A stretch of DNA of 64,000 bases from Syntrophaceae bacterium (GTDB taxonomy: Bacteria; Desulfobacterota; Syntrophia; Syntrophales; Smithellaceae). Where the stretch lies: positions 62,001 through 126,000 of the forward strand of contig JAHDKI010000001.1 of NCBI GenBank assembly GCA_018436925.1, in the 5' to 3' direction. Both the position numbers and the translations under genes were made by a program. Every line of letters starts with the position of its first letter. Within the stretch, counting starts at the first letter, position 1. The notes beneath the pieces are model-generated. The model did not search any database. It saw only the letters and a program-made list of their open reading frames with translations, and was not told the origin of the DNA. Below, in pieces: positions 42,544 through 51,328 of the stretch.

Positions 42544-44652
42544 ATGACCCGGAAGGCCTCTGAAAGCGCCATGGAAACTCCGATCCGCCCAAGCATTTCA
42601 GGAATTCGTAACGCGTCTCCCCGCCGATACACGCCGTGGCTGTTTCAGCATGACAGTTTGCTGGGCTCGCAGGAGCCGGGCCGGCCGATCGAATTGACCA
42701 AGCTTATCAATAAAATCAACCATGTCAGTTTCAATGACGAGTCCGTCTATTTAATCTTCAGCCAGCTGGCGACCGGCGCGCTGGTGATGGTCAAGGCCCA
42801 GCCCCGTTTGTGCGACAAAGACGAATTCACCTTGCAGCTTTCGCCGTCCGATGCGGCGATTGATCTGAAAAACTACGAGCTCCATTCTCTTTTAATAGAT
42901 GACGGCCTTTCCGCCATTGTGGCTCAGCTCCAGGCGATCGGCCTGGAAGACTTTTTCTTGAAAACGACGCTGCCCCGGCGCGGCGCCGTTAAAAACCTCC
43001 GGAAGAATCGACGCTATCCGTGCGACGACGCGGCGTGCAAGATCATTCAGGGCGATTTCAACGTCGTGGGCCGGCTGATTGATTTCAGCACCGGCGGTTT
43101 GGGCATCAGCCTGGATGACCATCCCGGCATTGCCGGCTTTGACCGGTCCAAACCGGCCTTTCTCGACATCACCCGGGCCGATCACTCCATTTATTCGGGC
43201 ATGTGCCGATGCCTGGTCAACCGCTTTGACGCCTACGACAGCAAGATGGTTTTTTTGCCTCTGGAGCAGCAGTTTTCCCTGTATCCGAAACGGGAAATCC
43301 GCGATAACCGGCGAAAGATTGACTATGCCTTTTCCGCGCAGTTTCAGCATCCCTTTTTCCGGCGATCCGTTGAACGCGATATCTTCGACATCTCGCCTGC
43401 GGGTTTTTCCATCAAGGATGCTGCGGATGAAGATATTCTTCTGCCGGGCATGTTTCTGCCGGAGCTGACCATCGTGTATGCCGGGATTGTGAAAATGAAC
43501 TGTTCGGCCAGAGTCATCTACCGGGAAGCGCAAGATGCCGACGGCCGGATCAAATACGGCCTGGCTCTGACGGACATGGACCTGGAATCCTACACCCGAC
43601 TGCGTCAGGTGCTCAATGTGACCGATCGCATCCATGCCAGCATCTCCACGGATGTCGATATGGAGGCTCTGTGGGAATTCTTCTTCGACACGGGATTTAT
43701 CGACGCCGAAAAGCTCGACCGGATCAAGCCCCGGCGGGAGGAATTCAAGGCGCTCTACCGGAAACTCTACGATGACAATCCGGATATCGCGCGGCACATC
43801 GTCTATAAGCGAAACGGCCGGATCTACAGTCATGTGGCCATGATTCATGCCTACGAGCCTGCCTGGCTGATTCACCATTTCGCGGCGAGAAAAATGGACA
43901 GCCGCCGGCAGGGCATGATGTTTCTGCGGCATGTGATTGAATATCTGGGGCCCTATCAGCGTCTTCAGGGCCTGGCCACGAGCCATTACATGACCTATTA
44001 CCAGCCGAAAAACGACATCGTCGAGAAGCTGTTCGACAACTTCAACCGGTATATCAACGACAGCAAGAAATGTTCAGTTGACGCGTTTGCCCATCTGTAT
44101 TTTCACAAAAAGGAGATGGTCCGCAAACTGCCCGCGGATTGGGAAATCCGGGAAAGCACATTGCGGGATTTGTCAATCCTCAAAGAGTTCTATGAGTCGG
44201 TCTCCGGGGGGCTGATGTTCGGCGCTTTGGGGCTGGACCGTCCGGCGGACGCGTTGAAAAAGTCATTCACCCGCGCCGGATTTCGAAGAGAATACCGAAC
44301 GTACTGTCTTTGTCATCTGGACAAACCTCTGGCTTTCTTCGTCGTGAACCGCTCCGACATCAAGCTCAATCTATCCGATTTGATCAACGGCATCAAAATC
44401 ATCATCGTCGAGCCGGATATTCTGTCCTGGGCCATGCTCGCGGCCACGGTCAATTCCCTGGGGGCGCATTTTCCGGAAAGAACCTTGTCTTTGATGATCT
44501 ATCCCGCCTATTTCCTGTCGCTGCAGAATATCCGCACGGAAAAGCAGTATAATCTCTGGATTCTCCACGCTAAAGCGGGCGACGAGTGGCTTGCCTACCT
44601 CAACAGGGTGATTTCTCCTCCCGCGTCCCAGGATCCCGACCCGGCCGGATAA
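42544..44652 (+). CDS. Large cytoplasmic protein with two PilZ-like domains
   Basis: A 702-residue protein. It has an N-terminal YcgR-like part (about 50-145). A PilZ domain at about 155-240 has RKNRRYPCDD and IDFSTGGLGISLDD (RxxxR and D-x-S-x-x-G, the c-di-GMP residues). A second PilZ-like domain at about 250-360 has DNRRKIDYAFS and DISPAGFSI. The C-terminal half (about 370-700) is unrecognised but resembles acyltransferase (GNAT-like) folds in outline. It may bind cyclic di-GMP and switch motility or surface traits (inference). No good ribosome site at 42544; Met10 at 42571 is possible. Confidence 0.75.
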   Translation: MTRKASESAMETPIRPSISGIRNASPRRYTPWLFQHDSLLGSQEPGRPIELTKLINKINHVSFNDESVYLIFSQLATGALVMVKAQPRLCDKDEFTLQLSPSDAAIDLKNYELHSLLIDDGLSAIVAQLQAIGLEDFFLKTTLPRRGAVKNLRKNRRYPCDDAACKIIQGDFNVVGRLIDFSTGGLGISLDDHPGIAGFDRSKPAFLDITRADHSIYSGMCRCLVNRFDAYDSKMVFLPLEQQFSLYPKREIRDNRRKIDYAFSAQFQHPFFRRSVERDIFDISPAGFSIKDAADEDILLPGMFLPELTIVYAGIVKMNCSARVIYREAQDADGRIKYGLALTDMDLESYTRLRQVLNVTDRIHASISTDVDMEALWEFFFDTGFIDAEKLDRIKPRREEFKALYRKLYDDNPDIARHIVYKRNGRIYSHVAMIHAYEPAWLIHHFAARKMDSRRQGMMFLRHVIEYLGPYQRLQGLATSHYMTYYQPKNDIVEKLFDNFNRYINDSKKCSVDAFAHLYFHKKEMVRKLPADWEIRESTLRDLSILKEFYESVSGGLMFGALGLDRPADALKKSFTRAGFRREYRTYCLCHLDKPLAFFVVNRSDIKLNLSDLINGIKIIIVEPDILSWAMLAATVNSLGAHFPERTLSLMIYPAYFLSLQNIRTEKQYNLWILHAKAGDEWLAYLNRVISPPASQDPDPAG

Positions 44653-44798
44653 GAAAGATCCCGCAGGGCGCGCGCCTTGCCGAAGGATCCGGCCTGAATG
44701 TCCAATGACGGATTCCACGCGCTCCGGAAGCGATGCCGCCAGACGACGGGGGTGCGGCCGGAGACTGGAAGCAAACTTCAAAAAGAAAAGGAGACCTT

Positions 44799-46079
44799 AT
44801 GAAATCGGTCCCGAAGACATGGTCGACAGTATTTCTGGCCCTGCTGGCGTTTCTCTTTGCGGCATGCGGCGGAGGCGGCGACGGCGGCGGGTATTTCGGA
44901 GGCGGCGGGGGAAGCGACGCGCCCAGTGAAGTGGTCCAGCCTTTGGCCCTGCCCGGACCCTACGCGGTGGCCTGCAGCAACGTCTCGCAGGATTTCACGC
45001 GGGTCGGCTTCGGCGAGGAAGTCACGGACTACTGGGAAGGCCTGCCGGACGGCGACCGGACGCGCTATGTGACCGATCTTCTGGATGACCCGGCCAATAC
45101 GCTCATCGCCTCGGTGAATGCGCCTGCGGATGCAAACCTCTTCGGCGGGTTTGCCGGGCAGTCTCAGCAGTTCGTCGTGATCGTGTGCTACCCCACATCG
45201 GCGGATAATCCCCGTCCCGACTATCCGCTTTGGTCCACCGACCGATCGGTGCCGCATATGCAGACCGGAACGGAGGCGCCGATCTTCGCGGATGCCTCGG
45301 CCCGTTATCCGGTGCTTCTGTTTTCGCACGGCTACATGGGCTCTCCGATTTCCTCCGACGACTATATGCTCGCGCTGACCGTGTGCGCAAGCTACGGCTA
45401 CGTGGTGGTCGCACCGTTTCACGGCGATTTGCGCTTTTCCAATCTTAATCTCGACAACTTTGACCTCAGCGACATTCTGTCCGCTTTGCAATTCAGAAAC
45501 TTCACCGCCATGCAGGCCCTGCGGCCGCTTTCGGCCACAGCGGCGTTGGATCTGGTCTTGAATCACCCGCAGTGGCAGGATCATGTGAATGCCGATCAAA
45601 TCGGCGGTTTCGGCGCCAGCATGGGAGGCGAAACGATGCTGCTTCTGGCCAACGCGGGGCTGACCACATCCTACCTCGATTTCGGTCAGTCCTGGCAGCG
45701 GGTGACGCTCGACCCCCGGATCAAGGCGGCGGCGGGCTACGTGCCGTATTTCGGCCACATCGTTTTGCCCGCCTTCGGGCACGATCATGACGGCCTGGCC
45801 GGCATCAGCCTGCCGTATCTGGGCATCAGCGGCACGGCGGACACCACCGCGCCGATCACCGAAGTGAGCCGGGGCATGCAGCGCCTGGCCGGACCCCGCA
45901 TACTGGTTTCTCTGTCGGGGGTGGAGCACGGATTTGACGATGCCGCAAAAAACGACATCTTTACCTGGACGCTGACGTTTCTTGACGCGTATGTGCGCGG
46001 CGACGCGGAGGCGATTGATCGTCTTGCCGTGATGGGCAGCGTGGCGGGCGGCGTCGAAGACCGCCTCAGGCTTTACTAA
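44799..46079 (+). CDS. Lipoprotein alpha/beta-hydrolase (esterase/PAF-acetylhydrolase-like)
   Basis: A 426-residue lipoprotein. The lipobox is LFAAC, followed by a Gly-rich linker. The hydrolase fold has the oxyanion strand VLLFSHGYMGSP, nucleophile elbow GFGASMGGE (catalytic Ser), an acid in GISGTADTTAP and His in GVEHGFDDA. It should be an ester or lipid hydrolase on the cell envelope; the substrate is unknown. AAAGGAG precedes the ATG at 44799; a longer frame from 44733 lacks a signal peptide start. Confidence 0.87.
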   Translation: MKSVPKTWSTVFLALLAFLFAACGGGGDGGGYFGGGGGSDAPSEVVQPLALPGPYAVACSNVSQDFTRVGFGEEVTDYWEGLPDGDRTRYVTDLLDDPANTLIASVNAPADANLFGGFAGQSQQFVVIVCYPTSADNPRPDYPLWSTDRSVPHMQTGTEAPIFADASARYPVLLFSHGYMGSPISSDDYMLALTVCASYGYVVVAPFHGDLRFSNLNLDNFDLSDILSALQFRNFTAMQALRPLSATAALDLVLNHPQWQDHVNADQIGGFGASMGGETMLLLANAGLTTSYLDFGQSWQRVTLDPRIKAAAGYVPYFGHIVLPAFGHDHDGLAGISLPYLGISGTADTTAPITEVSRGMQRLAGPRILVSLSGVEHGFDDAAKNDIFTWTLTFLDAYVRGDAEAIDRLAVMGSVAGGVEDRLRLY

Positions 46080-46170
46080 GCGGGAAAACCCGCATTCGGC
46101 TCACGTCAAACCGGTTGCAAGAATCGAGGTTTTTTCTCGAAAGTTTTCCAACTGTTCTCTATGCAAGAGG

Positions 46171-46191
46171 GGGGCGCCGGCAGGGCGCCCC
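46171..46191. other. GC-rich hairpin between convergent genes
   Basis: Arms GGGGCGCC (46171-46178) and GGCGCCCC (46184-46191), loop of 5. It has no T-run on either side, so it is not a typical terminator, but it lies in the gap between the esterase gene and ettA where one is expected. Confidence 0.4.
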
Positions 46192-46237
46192 GTGAAGCGA
46201 AGCGGGATCTTTCCTTGAGCCTTATCCCTTGCTCCTT

Positions 46238-47923
46238 TTACCTTCTAGTCAGCTGCCGGTATTTGATCCGGTGCGGCTGGCTTGCGGCGGAGCCGAATCT
46301 GCGCTTGTAGTCTTCCTCATACTCGGAATAATTGCCGTCGAAGAACAGCACTTTGCTTTCGCCTTCAAAGGCGAGGATGTGCGTGCAGATGCGGTCTAAA
46401 AACCAGCGGTCGTGGCTGATGACCACCACACAGCCGGCGAAGCTCTCCAGCGCGTCTTCCAGCGCGCGCAGGGTGTTCACATCCAGGTCGTTGGTCGGTT
46501 CATCCAGCAGAAGGACGTTGCCCCCTTCTTTGAGCATGCGCGCCAGATGCACGCGGTTGCGCTCGCCGCCGGAGAGCGCTCCGACTTTCTTTTGCTGGTC
46601 GGTTCCGGAAAAGTTGAAGCGCGACACATAGGCCCGCGAATTGATCTGGCGGCCGCCGATATCGACGACATCCTTGCCGTCGGAGATCATCTCCCAGATA
46701 TTTTTGTCCGGATCCAGCGAGTCCCGGCTTTGATCGACATAGGAAAGCTTCACGGTTTCCCCGATGCGGATATCGCCGGCATCGGGCTTTTCCTGCCCCG
46801 TGATCATGCGAAAGAGCGTGGTTTTTCCCGCGCCGTTGGGGCCGATGACGCCGATGATGCCGCCGGGCGGCAGCTTGAAGGTCATGCCTTCGACCAGCAG
46901 TTTGTCGCCGTAGCCTTTGGAGACGTTTTCCGCTTCAATGACCAGATCGCCCAGGCGCGGTCCCGGCGCGATATACAGCTCGCGCGTTCCGGATTCGCGC
47001 TCAAGATTTTTTCCCAGCAATTCTTCATAGGCCTTGATGCGCGCCTTGGATTTGGCGTGCCGGCCCTTGGGCGACATGCGAATCCATTCCAGTTCGCGCT
47101 CGAGTGTTTTGACGCGGTGGCTTTCGGCCTTTTCTTCGTTTTTGAGCCGGTTTTGCTTTTGTTCGAGCCAAGACGAATAGTTTCCCTGCCACGGAATGCC
47201 CGCTCCGCGGTCGAGCTCGAGAATCCAGCCTGCGACGTTGTCCAGAAAATAGCGGTCGTGCGTGACGGCGATGATGGTGCCTTCGTATTTTTGCAGATGA
47301 TGCTCCAGCCAGGCCACGGATTCCGCGTCCAGATGGTTGGTGGGCTCGTCCAGAAGCAGGATGTCGGGTTTTTGCAGAAGCAGACGGCACAGCGCGACGC
47401 GGCGGCGCTCGCCGCCGGAGAGCACATTCACCGGCGTTTCGCCGGGCGGACAGCGAAGCGCGTCCATCGCCATTTCCAGGCGGGAATCGATATCCCAGGC
47501 GTCGAGCGCGTCCATTTTATCCTGCAGTTCGGCCTGGCGTTCGCAGAGCTTGGCCATGTCGTCGTCGGAGAGCTCTTCGGCGAATTTTTCATTGATCGCG
47601 TTGTACTCATGGACCACCGCCATGATGTCGCCCAAACCTTCCTCGACGATCTGCCGGACGGTTTTCGACTCGTCGAGCTTCGGCTCCTGCTCCAGGTAGC
47701 CGACGGTGTAGCCTGCCGAGAGAATCGTCTTGCCCTGAAATTCGTCGTCCACGCCGGCGAGAATCTTCAAAAGCGAGCTTTTTCCCGAACCGTTGAGGCC
47801 GATCACGCCGATTTTCGCGCCGTAAAAATAGGACAGATAGATGTCCTTGAGCACGGGCTTCTTGTCGTAGACCTTGCTCACGCCGATCATGGAATAAATG
47901 ACTTTGTTACCTTCGTTGGCCAT
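46238..47923 (-). CDS. ettA: Energy-dependent translational throttle protein EttA (ABC-F)
   Basis: A 561-residue soluble protein with two ABC cassettes. Walker A motifs GLNGSGKSS and GPNGAGKTT; signatures LSGGERRRVAL and LSGGERNRVHL; Walker B LLLDEPTNHLD and LLLDEPTNDLD. The EttA arm and the linker with SPKGRHAKSKARI match EttA closely. EttA binds the ribosomal E site and slows elongation start when ADP is high. GGAGG lies 11 bases before the ATG. Confidence 0.95.
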   Translation of the reverse strand: MANEGNKVIYSMIGVSKVYDKKPVLKDIYLSYFYGAKIGVIGLNGSGKSSLLKILAGVDDEFQGKTILSAGYTVGYLEQEPKLDESKTVRQIVEEGLGDIMAVVHEYNAINEKFAEELSDDDMAKLCERQAELQDKMDALDAWDIDSRLEMAMDALRCPPGETPVNVLSGGERRRVALCRLLLQKPDILLLDEPTNHLDAESVAWLEHHLQKYEGTIIAVTHDRYFLDNVAGWILELDRGAGIPWQGNYSSWLEQKQNRLKNEEKAESHRVKTLERELEWIRMSPKGRHAKSKARIKAYEELLGKNLERESGTRELYIAPGPRLGDLVIEAENVSKGYGDKLLVEGMTFKLPPGGIIGVIGPNGAGKTTLFRMITGQEKPDAGDIRIGETVKLSYVDQSRDSLDPDKNIWEMISDGKDVVDIGGRQINSRAYVSRFNFSGTDQQKKVGALSGGERNRVHLARMLKEGGNVLLLDEPTNDLDVNTLRALEDALESFAGCVVVISHDRWFLDRICTHILAFEGESKVLFFDGNYSEYEEDYKRRFGSAASQPHRIKYRQLTRR

Positions 47924-47963
47924 AAACCGCTAATCCTCCAAAGCGTTCTTGAAATGTCCTCTA

Positions 47964-48629
47964 TTATATATAGGGGAAGATGTTCTGAATGATGATGTTG
48001 AAGTTGTCCTGAATCTGATCGTGGCCTTCGATGATGCCCATGTGGCCGGGCAAAAGCAATTCAATGTCCAGATCCGACAGGGTGACGATGCTCTTTTTCA
48101 GGTGTGCGCCGTTGCCGCCGGGGAAATCGGTGCGGCCCACATTCTGCTGAAAGACGACGTCGCCGCAGTAGGCCGCTTTTCTTTTGGGCCAGTACAGTGC
48201 GATGGAGCCGGGCGTATGGCCGGGAATGGAGATGACCCGGAAGATCTCGTCGCCCAGTTCAAGGCGGCCGTCTTCAAGCTGCATGTTGATCTGCATCTGC
48301 GGAACGGAAATGCCGAACAGGCCGTACAGATCGCCGCCGACGCCTTTTAGGAAATCCACTTCTTTGCGGTGGAGCGCGATTTTCACCGTTTCATGATCGA
48401 AAAGCTCGGAGCCCTGAAAATGGTCGGGATGCGAATGGGTGTTGATCACATAACGGATGTCTTCCTTCTTGATGCCGTCGGCCGCCATCTGATTGAACAG
48501 ATCCGGCATATACCGCGTGAGGCCCGGATCGATCAGCGCCTGCACACTGCCGCCGATATAGTAGCTGTTGCAGTTGTTGTCGAAATAATTGGTCCACTCG
48601 TAAATGTAAATGTCGTCTGAATATTTCAT
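47964..48629 (-). CDS. Metallo-beta-lactamase fold hydrolase
   Basis: A 221-residue MBL-fold protein. The metal site HSHPDH (HxHxDH), then PGHTPGSIALY and the last His in LLPGHMGII. It is of the glyoxalase II-like general group, so a thioester or ester hydrolase is likely, but the substrate is unknown. AAGGAAGGG precedes the ATG. It lies about 40 bp upstream of ettA on the same strand and may be cotranscribed with it. Confidence 0.9.
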   Translation of the reverse strand: MKYSDDIYIYEWTNYFDNNCNSYYIGGSVQALIDPGLTRYMPDLFNQMAADGIKKEDIRYVINTHSHPDHFQGSELFDHETVKIALHRKEVDFLKGVGGDLYGLFGISVPQMQINMQLEDGRLELGDEIFRVISIPGHTPGSIALYWPKRKAAYCGDVVFQQNVGRTDFPGGNGAHLKKSIVTLSDLDIELLLPGHMGIIEGHDQIQDNFNIIIQNIFPYI

Positions 48630-48692
48630 TTCCCTTCCTTCCCTTTCAGCCTTTTTTGTTTTCAGGGTTTGCGTCCTGCAAGCCCGATGCCC

Positions 48693-49502
48693 TCATCCTT
48701 CGACGTTTTTGATCAGCCACGACGCGATATCCGAAGCGACGGTTTTCCAGTCCGTTTCCAGCATCGGCAGATGCGCCAGATGGGGGTATTCCCGGTAATC
48801 CGCGCCGAGAAACGCCGCGAGCGCTTTTTGCTGTTCGGGCGGCGCGACCCGGTCCCGGCCGCATCCGACGACCAGTTTGGGGCAGGCGATTCTTCCGGGA
48901 TTCACCGGATACCCCTGGGCCACCTGATAGCCCACCACCAGCGATTCCGCAACGAACAGGTCGAAAACGTCTTTCCGCCGCTCGGGTTCAATGTTGTTGA
49001 GCAGCGTCTTTTCGGCCAGTGAAAAAGTCGTTTTCACCGGCTTCATATTCATCAGGCCCCACAGCGTTTTAATGATCATGCCGGCATAGGGAGCGTCGTC
49101 ATGCAGGGCCATGGCGATGCCCAGAGGCGGCGCGCTGCAAAGCGTGACGAGCGCCGCGACGGACGGACGGTTTTCCGACGCTTTCTGCGCGATCAGCCCG
49201 CCCAGGCTGTGCCCGATCAAAACAACCCGCCTGAGATTGAGCCGCTGCAGAACCTTGTCCACGTCGTCGAGATAATCTTCCAGCGTGATCTGCGCCAGTC
49301 CCTCTTCGCGGTCCGACGGAGAATGTCCCCGCAGGCTCAGGGCAAAGGCGTTCCAGCCCCGGCGTCCGAAATAGGACAGATAATGGCTCCAATAGCGGCC
49401 CGTGCCGCCGGCGCCGTGGATGAAGAGCAGCGAGCAGGGGACCGATGCGGCGTCGGCAAAGACCGTTTCCACCGCCAGATTGTCAAGTTTAATCGTCTGC
49501 AA
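48693..49502 (-). CDS. Alpha/beta-hydrolase
   Basis: A 269-residue hydrolase with FIHGAGGTGRYW (oxyanion loop), nucleophile elbow GHSLGGL, acid in VGCGRDRVAPP and the His in YPHLAHLPML. Probably an esterase or lipase; the substrate is unknown. It starts with TTG at 49502 after a G-rich GGGGCGGA. It is the second of three small minus-strand genes, 63 bp before the MBL gene. Confidence 0.88.
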   Translation of the reverse strand: MQTIKLDNLAVETVFADAASVPCSLLFIHGAGGTGRYWSHYLSYFGRRGWNAFALSLRGHSPSDREEGLAQITLEDYLDDVDKVLQRLNLRRVVLIGHSLGGLIAQKASENRPSVAALVTLCSAPPLGIAMALHDDAPYAGMIIKTLWGLMNMKPVKTTFSLAEKTLLNNIEPERRKDVFDLFVAESLVVGYQVAQGYPVNPGRIACPKLVVGCGRDRVAPPEQQKALAAFLGADYREYPHLAHLPMLETDWKTVASDIASWLIKNVEG

Positions 49503-49556
49503 TCAATCGTCCGCCCCGCCGGTGCGACCGTTCCGGTCAGGATTTTTATTTTAAGA

Positions 49557-49766
49557 TCAATCCGATGCATGGTTCCGCGGGACAAAAATCCACATCAGGA
49601 TATACACCAGAAGCCCCGTGCCGAAAAAAATGAAAAAAAGAACAAATAAAAGGCGCCAGGACCACGACGGCACGGGCGTATGCTCTCCCAGTCCGCCGCA
49701 AACGCCTCCGATCCAACGGTCGCGGTCCGACAGCGTGAAACGCGTAAGCCAGTTGTCTGATGCCAT
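49557..49766 (-). CDS. PspC-domain membrane protein
   Basis: A 69-residue protein with the PspC hallmark RWIGGVCGGLGEH and one hydrophobic segment (about 36-62), ending FVPRNHASD. PspC senses envelope stress in the phage-shock system or works alone in small proteins like this one. AAGGAG precedes the ATG. No pspA, pspB or pspF near. Confidence 0.9.
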   Translation of the reverse strand: MASDNWLTRFTLSDRDRWIGGVCGGLGEHTPVPSWSWRLLFVLFFIFFGTGLLVYILMWIFVPRNHASD

Positions 49767-49939
49767 GGGTCTTTCTCCTTTCCGCCTCGAAAGAGGATTT
49801 TCCGGCGGGTGTGTTTATAGGATGTCCGGACTGACGGTCTCAGGCAATTTGCAGACGAAGTCATGATTCTCGGTTGTTTTTCTATAATTCTAAAATCGTC
49901 CGCCTGCAACCGGTTTTCATCTTCAAAAAGAACCGGTTT

Positions 49940-50449
49940 TTAATTTCCTGAGCCGAGGATTTCGTCGAGCGGAATATCCGATGAACTGTGCGCCACTTTG
50001 ACGACCAATCCGTCTTTATTGAGAAGCACCAGCATGGGAACACCGACCGCATTATACAGGGTGCCGACGTGTCCGGACTCGTCGAGCAAAACCCGGAAGC
50101 GGATATTGTTGGTCCGGGCGAACCGCTTGACCTTTTCAGCCGGTTCCATAATGTTGATGTAAACCACTTCCAGCCCTTTGGAGGAGTATTTTTCGTTGAT
50201 CCGGTTGTATTTGGGAATTTCCTTCCGGCAGCCCGGACACCAGGTCGTTCCAAAGAAAATCAACACCGGTTTTCCTTTGACGGCGCTTAAGCGAAACGTT
50301 TTTCCGTCGAGGTCTTTGAGGGTGAAATCCGGCGCCTGCGGTTGCTGGGGTTTAAACGGCGCGCCGGGCTGAAACTGGGCAAAGGCTGCCTGCGCGAAAA
50401 AAAGCAGCAGCATCAAAGCGGCAAAGCATCTCGGAAGTGTTTTGTGCAT
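49940..50449 (-). CDS. TlpA-type thioredoxin-fold thiol-disulfide protein, periplasmic
   Basis: A 169-residue exported thioredoxin-like protein. The signal peptide (1-24) ends QAAFA. The redox motif is WCPGC, after PDFTLKDLDGKTFRLS. It keeps periplasmic thiols reduced, taking electrons from the CcdA-like protein encoded just upstream (12 bp). AAGGAG lies before the ATG. Confidence 0.93.
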   Translation of the reverse strand: MHKTLPRCFAALMLLLFFAQAAFAQFQPGAPFKPQQPQAPDFTLKDLDGKTFRLSAVKGKPVLIFFGTTWCPGCRKEIPKYNRINEKYSSKGLEVVYINIMEPAEKVKRFARTNNIRFRVLLDESGHVGTLYNAVGVPMLVLLNKDGLVVKVAHSSSDIPLDEILGSGN

Positions 50450-50461
50450 AATTCTCCTTTT

Positions 50462-51175
50462 TTAAAACGATAAAGTGCCGGCGACGTACAGAAAATATTG
50501 GGCCCCGATAATCAGGATCACGCCGAAAGCACGAGTGATATACGTCATCCAGGCCCCCGAACGGGGCAGCGACGACAGAAATCCGGCGAATGTGCCGGCC
50601 AGAATCAGGAGCGTGCCCATTCCGAAGGCGAACACAAACAGCAATGCCACGCCCAAGGGAACATTAGCCTGAAGCGCCACGAAACCGAGCAAAACGCCCA
50701 GCACGGGCGCCGTGCAGGGGCCGATGACGAACCCGGAGGCAAGCCCCAGGACAAAACTGACGGCGAAACCCTTTTTTCCGCCGGCCGAATAGGCGAGGAG
50801 TTTTTGCGGAATCGGGATGGAAATCTTGAAAACATCAAGCATGGCCAGCCCCATAATCAAACAGATATTGGCCATCACGATATAGGTTAAAGGCGTGGTT
50901 TGCATCTGACCGAAAAGGCGTCCCGACATCGCCGCCGCCGTTCCCAGCGCCGCGTAGGTTGCGGCCATGCCCGCGACATAAAAAAGCGACAGAAAAAAGC
51001 CGCGCAATCTGGAAGAGGCGCCCTGCGCGCCGATCAACCCCACCGTAACGGGAATCAGCGGATAGGTGCAGGGCGTGAAGCTGATCAAAACGCCGCCCAG
51101 ATAGGCGGCGGCAAATGCCAGCATCACCGACCCTTCCAAATATTGGGATAAATTTGCGATAAACCCTTCGATCAT
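50462..51175 (-). CDS. ccdA: CcdA/DsbD-type membrane electron carrier
   Basis: A 237-residue, six-membrane-segment protein. The two redox Cys are in ISFTPCTYPLIPV and FVIGPCTAPVLGV, the CcdA/DsbD pattern. It moves reducing power from cytoplasmic thioredoxin to the periplasmic TlpA-like partner. The ATG at 51175 gives the usual N-terminus; an upstream ATG at 51202 would add nine residues. Neither has a strong ribosome site. Confidence 0.93.
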   Translation of the reverse strand: MIEGFIANLSQYLEGSVMLAFAAAYLGGVLISFTPCTYPLIPVTVGLIGAQGASSRLRGFFLSLFYVAGMAATYAALGTAAAMSGRLFGQMQTTPLTYIVMANICLIMGLAMLDVFKISIPIPQKLLAYSAGGKKGFAVSFVLGLASGFVIGPCTAPVLGVLLGFVALQANVPLGVALLFVFAFGMGTLLILAGTFAGFLSSLPRSGAWMTYITRAFGVILIIGAQYFLYVAGTLSF

Positions 51176-51328
51176 GTCTTTCAGCCTGAGAGTGCAAGTC
51201 AATAGCGCAGACGATAGGGAAATAACCGGCGAGCGTCAAGTAAAAAGTGAAAAGCGCCGCGGCGGGCGGAAAGAAGGCGGCAAGCTCGATTTTTTATAAA
51301 CATATTGTTCATGTCCATCAGAGGCGGG

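Noticed and set aside
46412..47992. 526-codon open frame on the plus strand
   Set aside because: Antisense to ettA over its whole length. EttA has every family motif, so this frame is a shadow.
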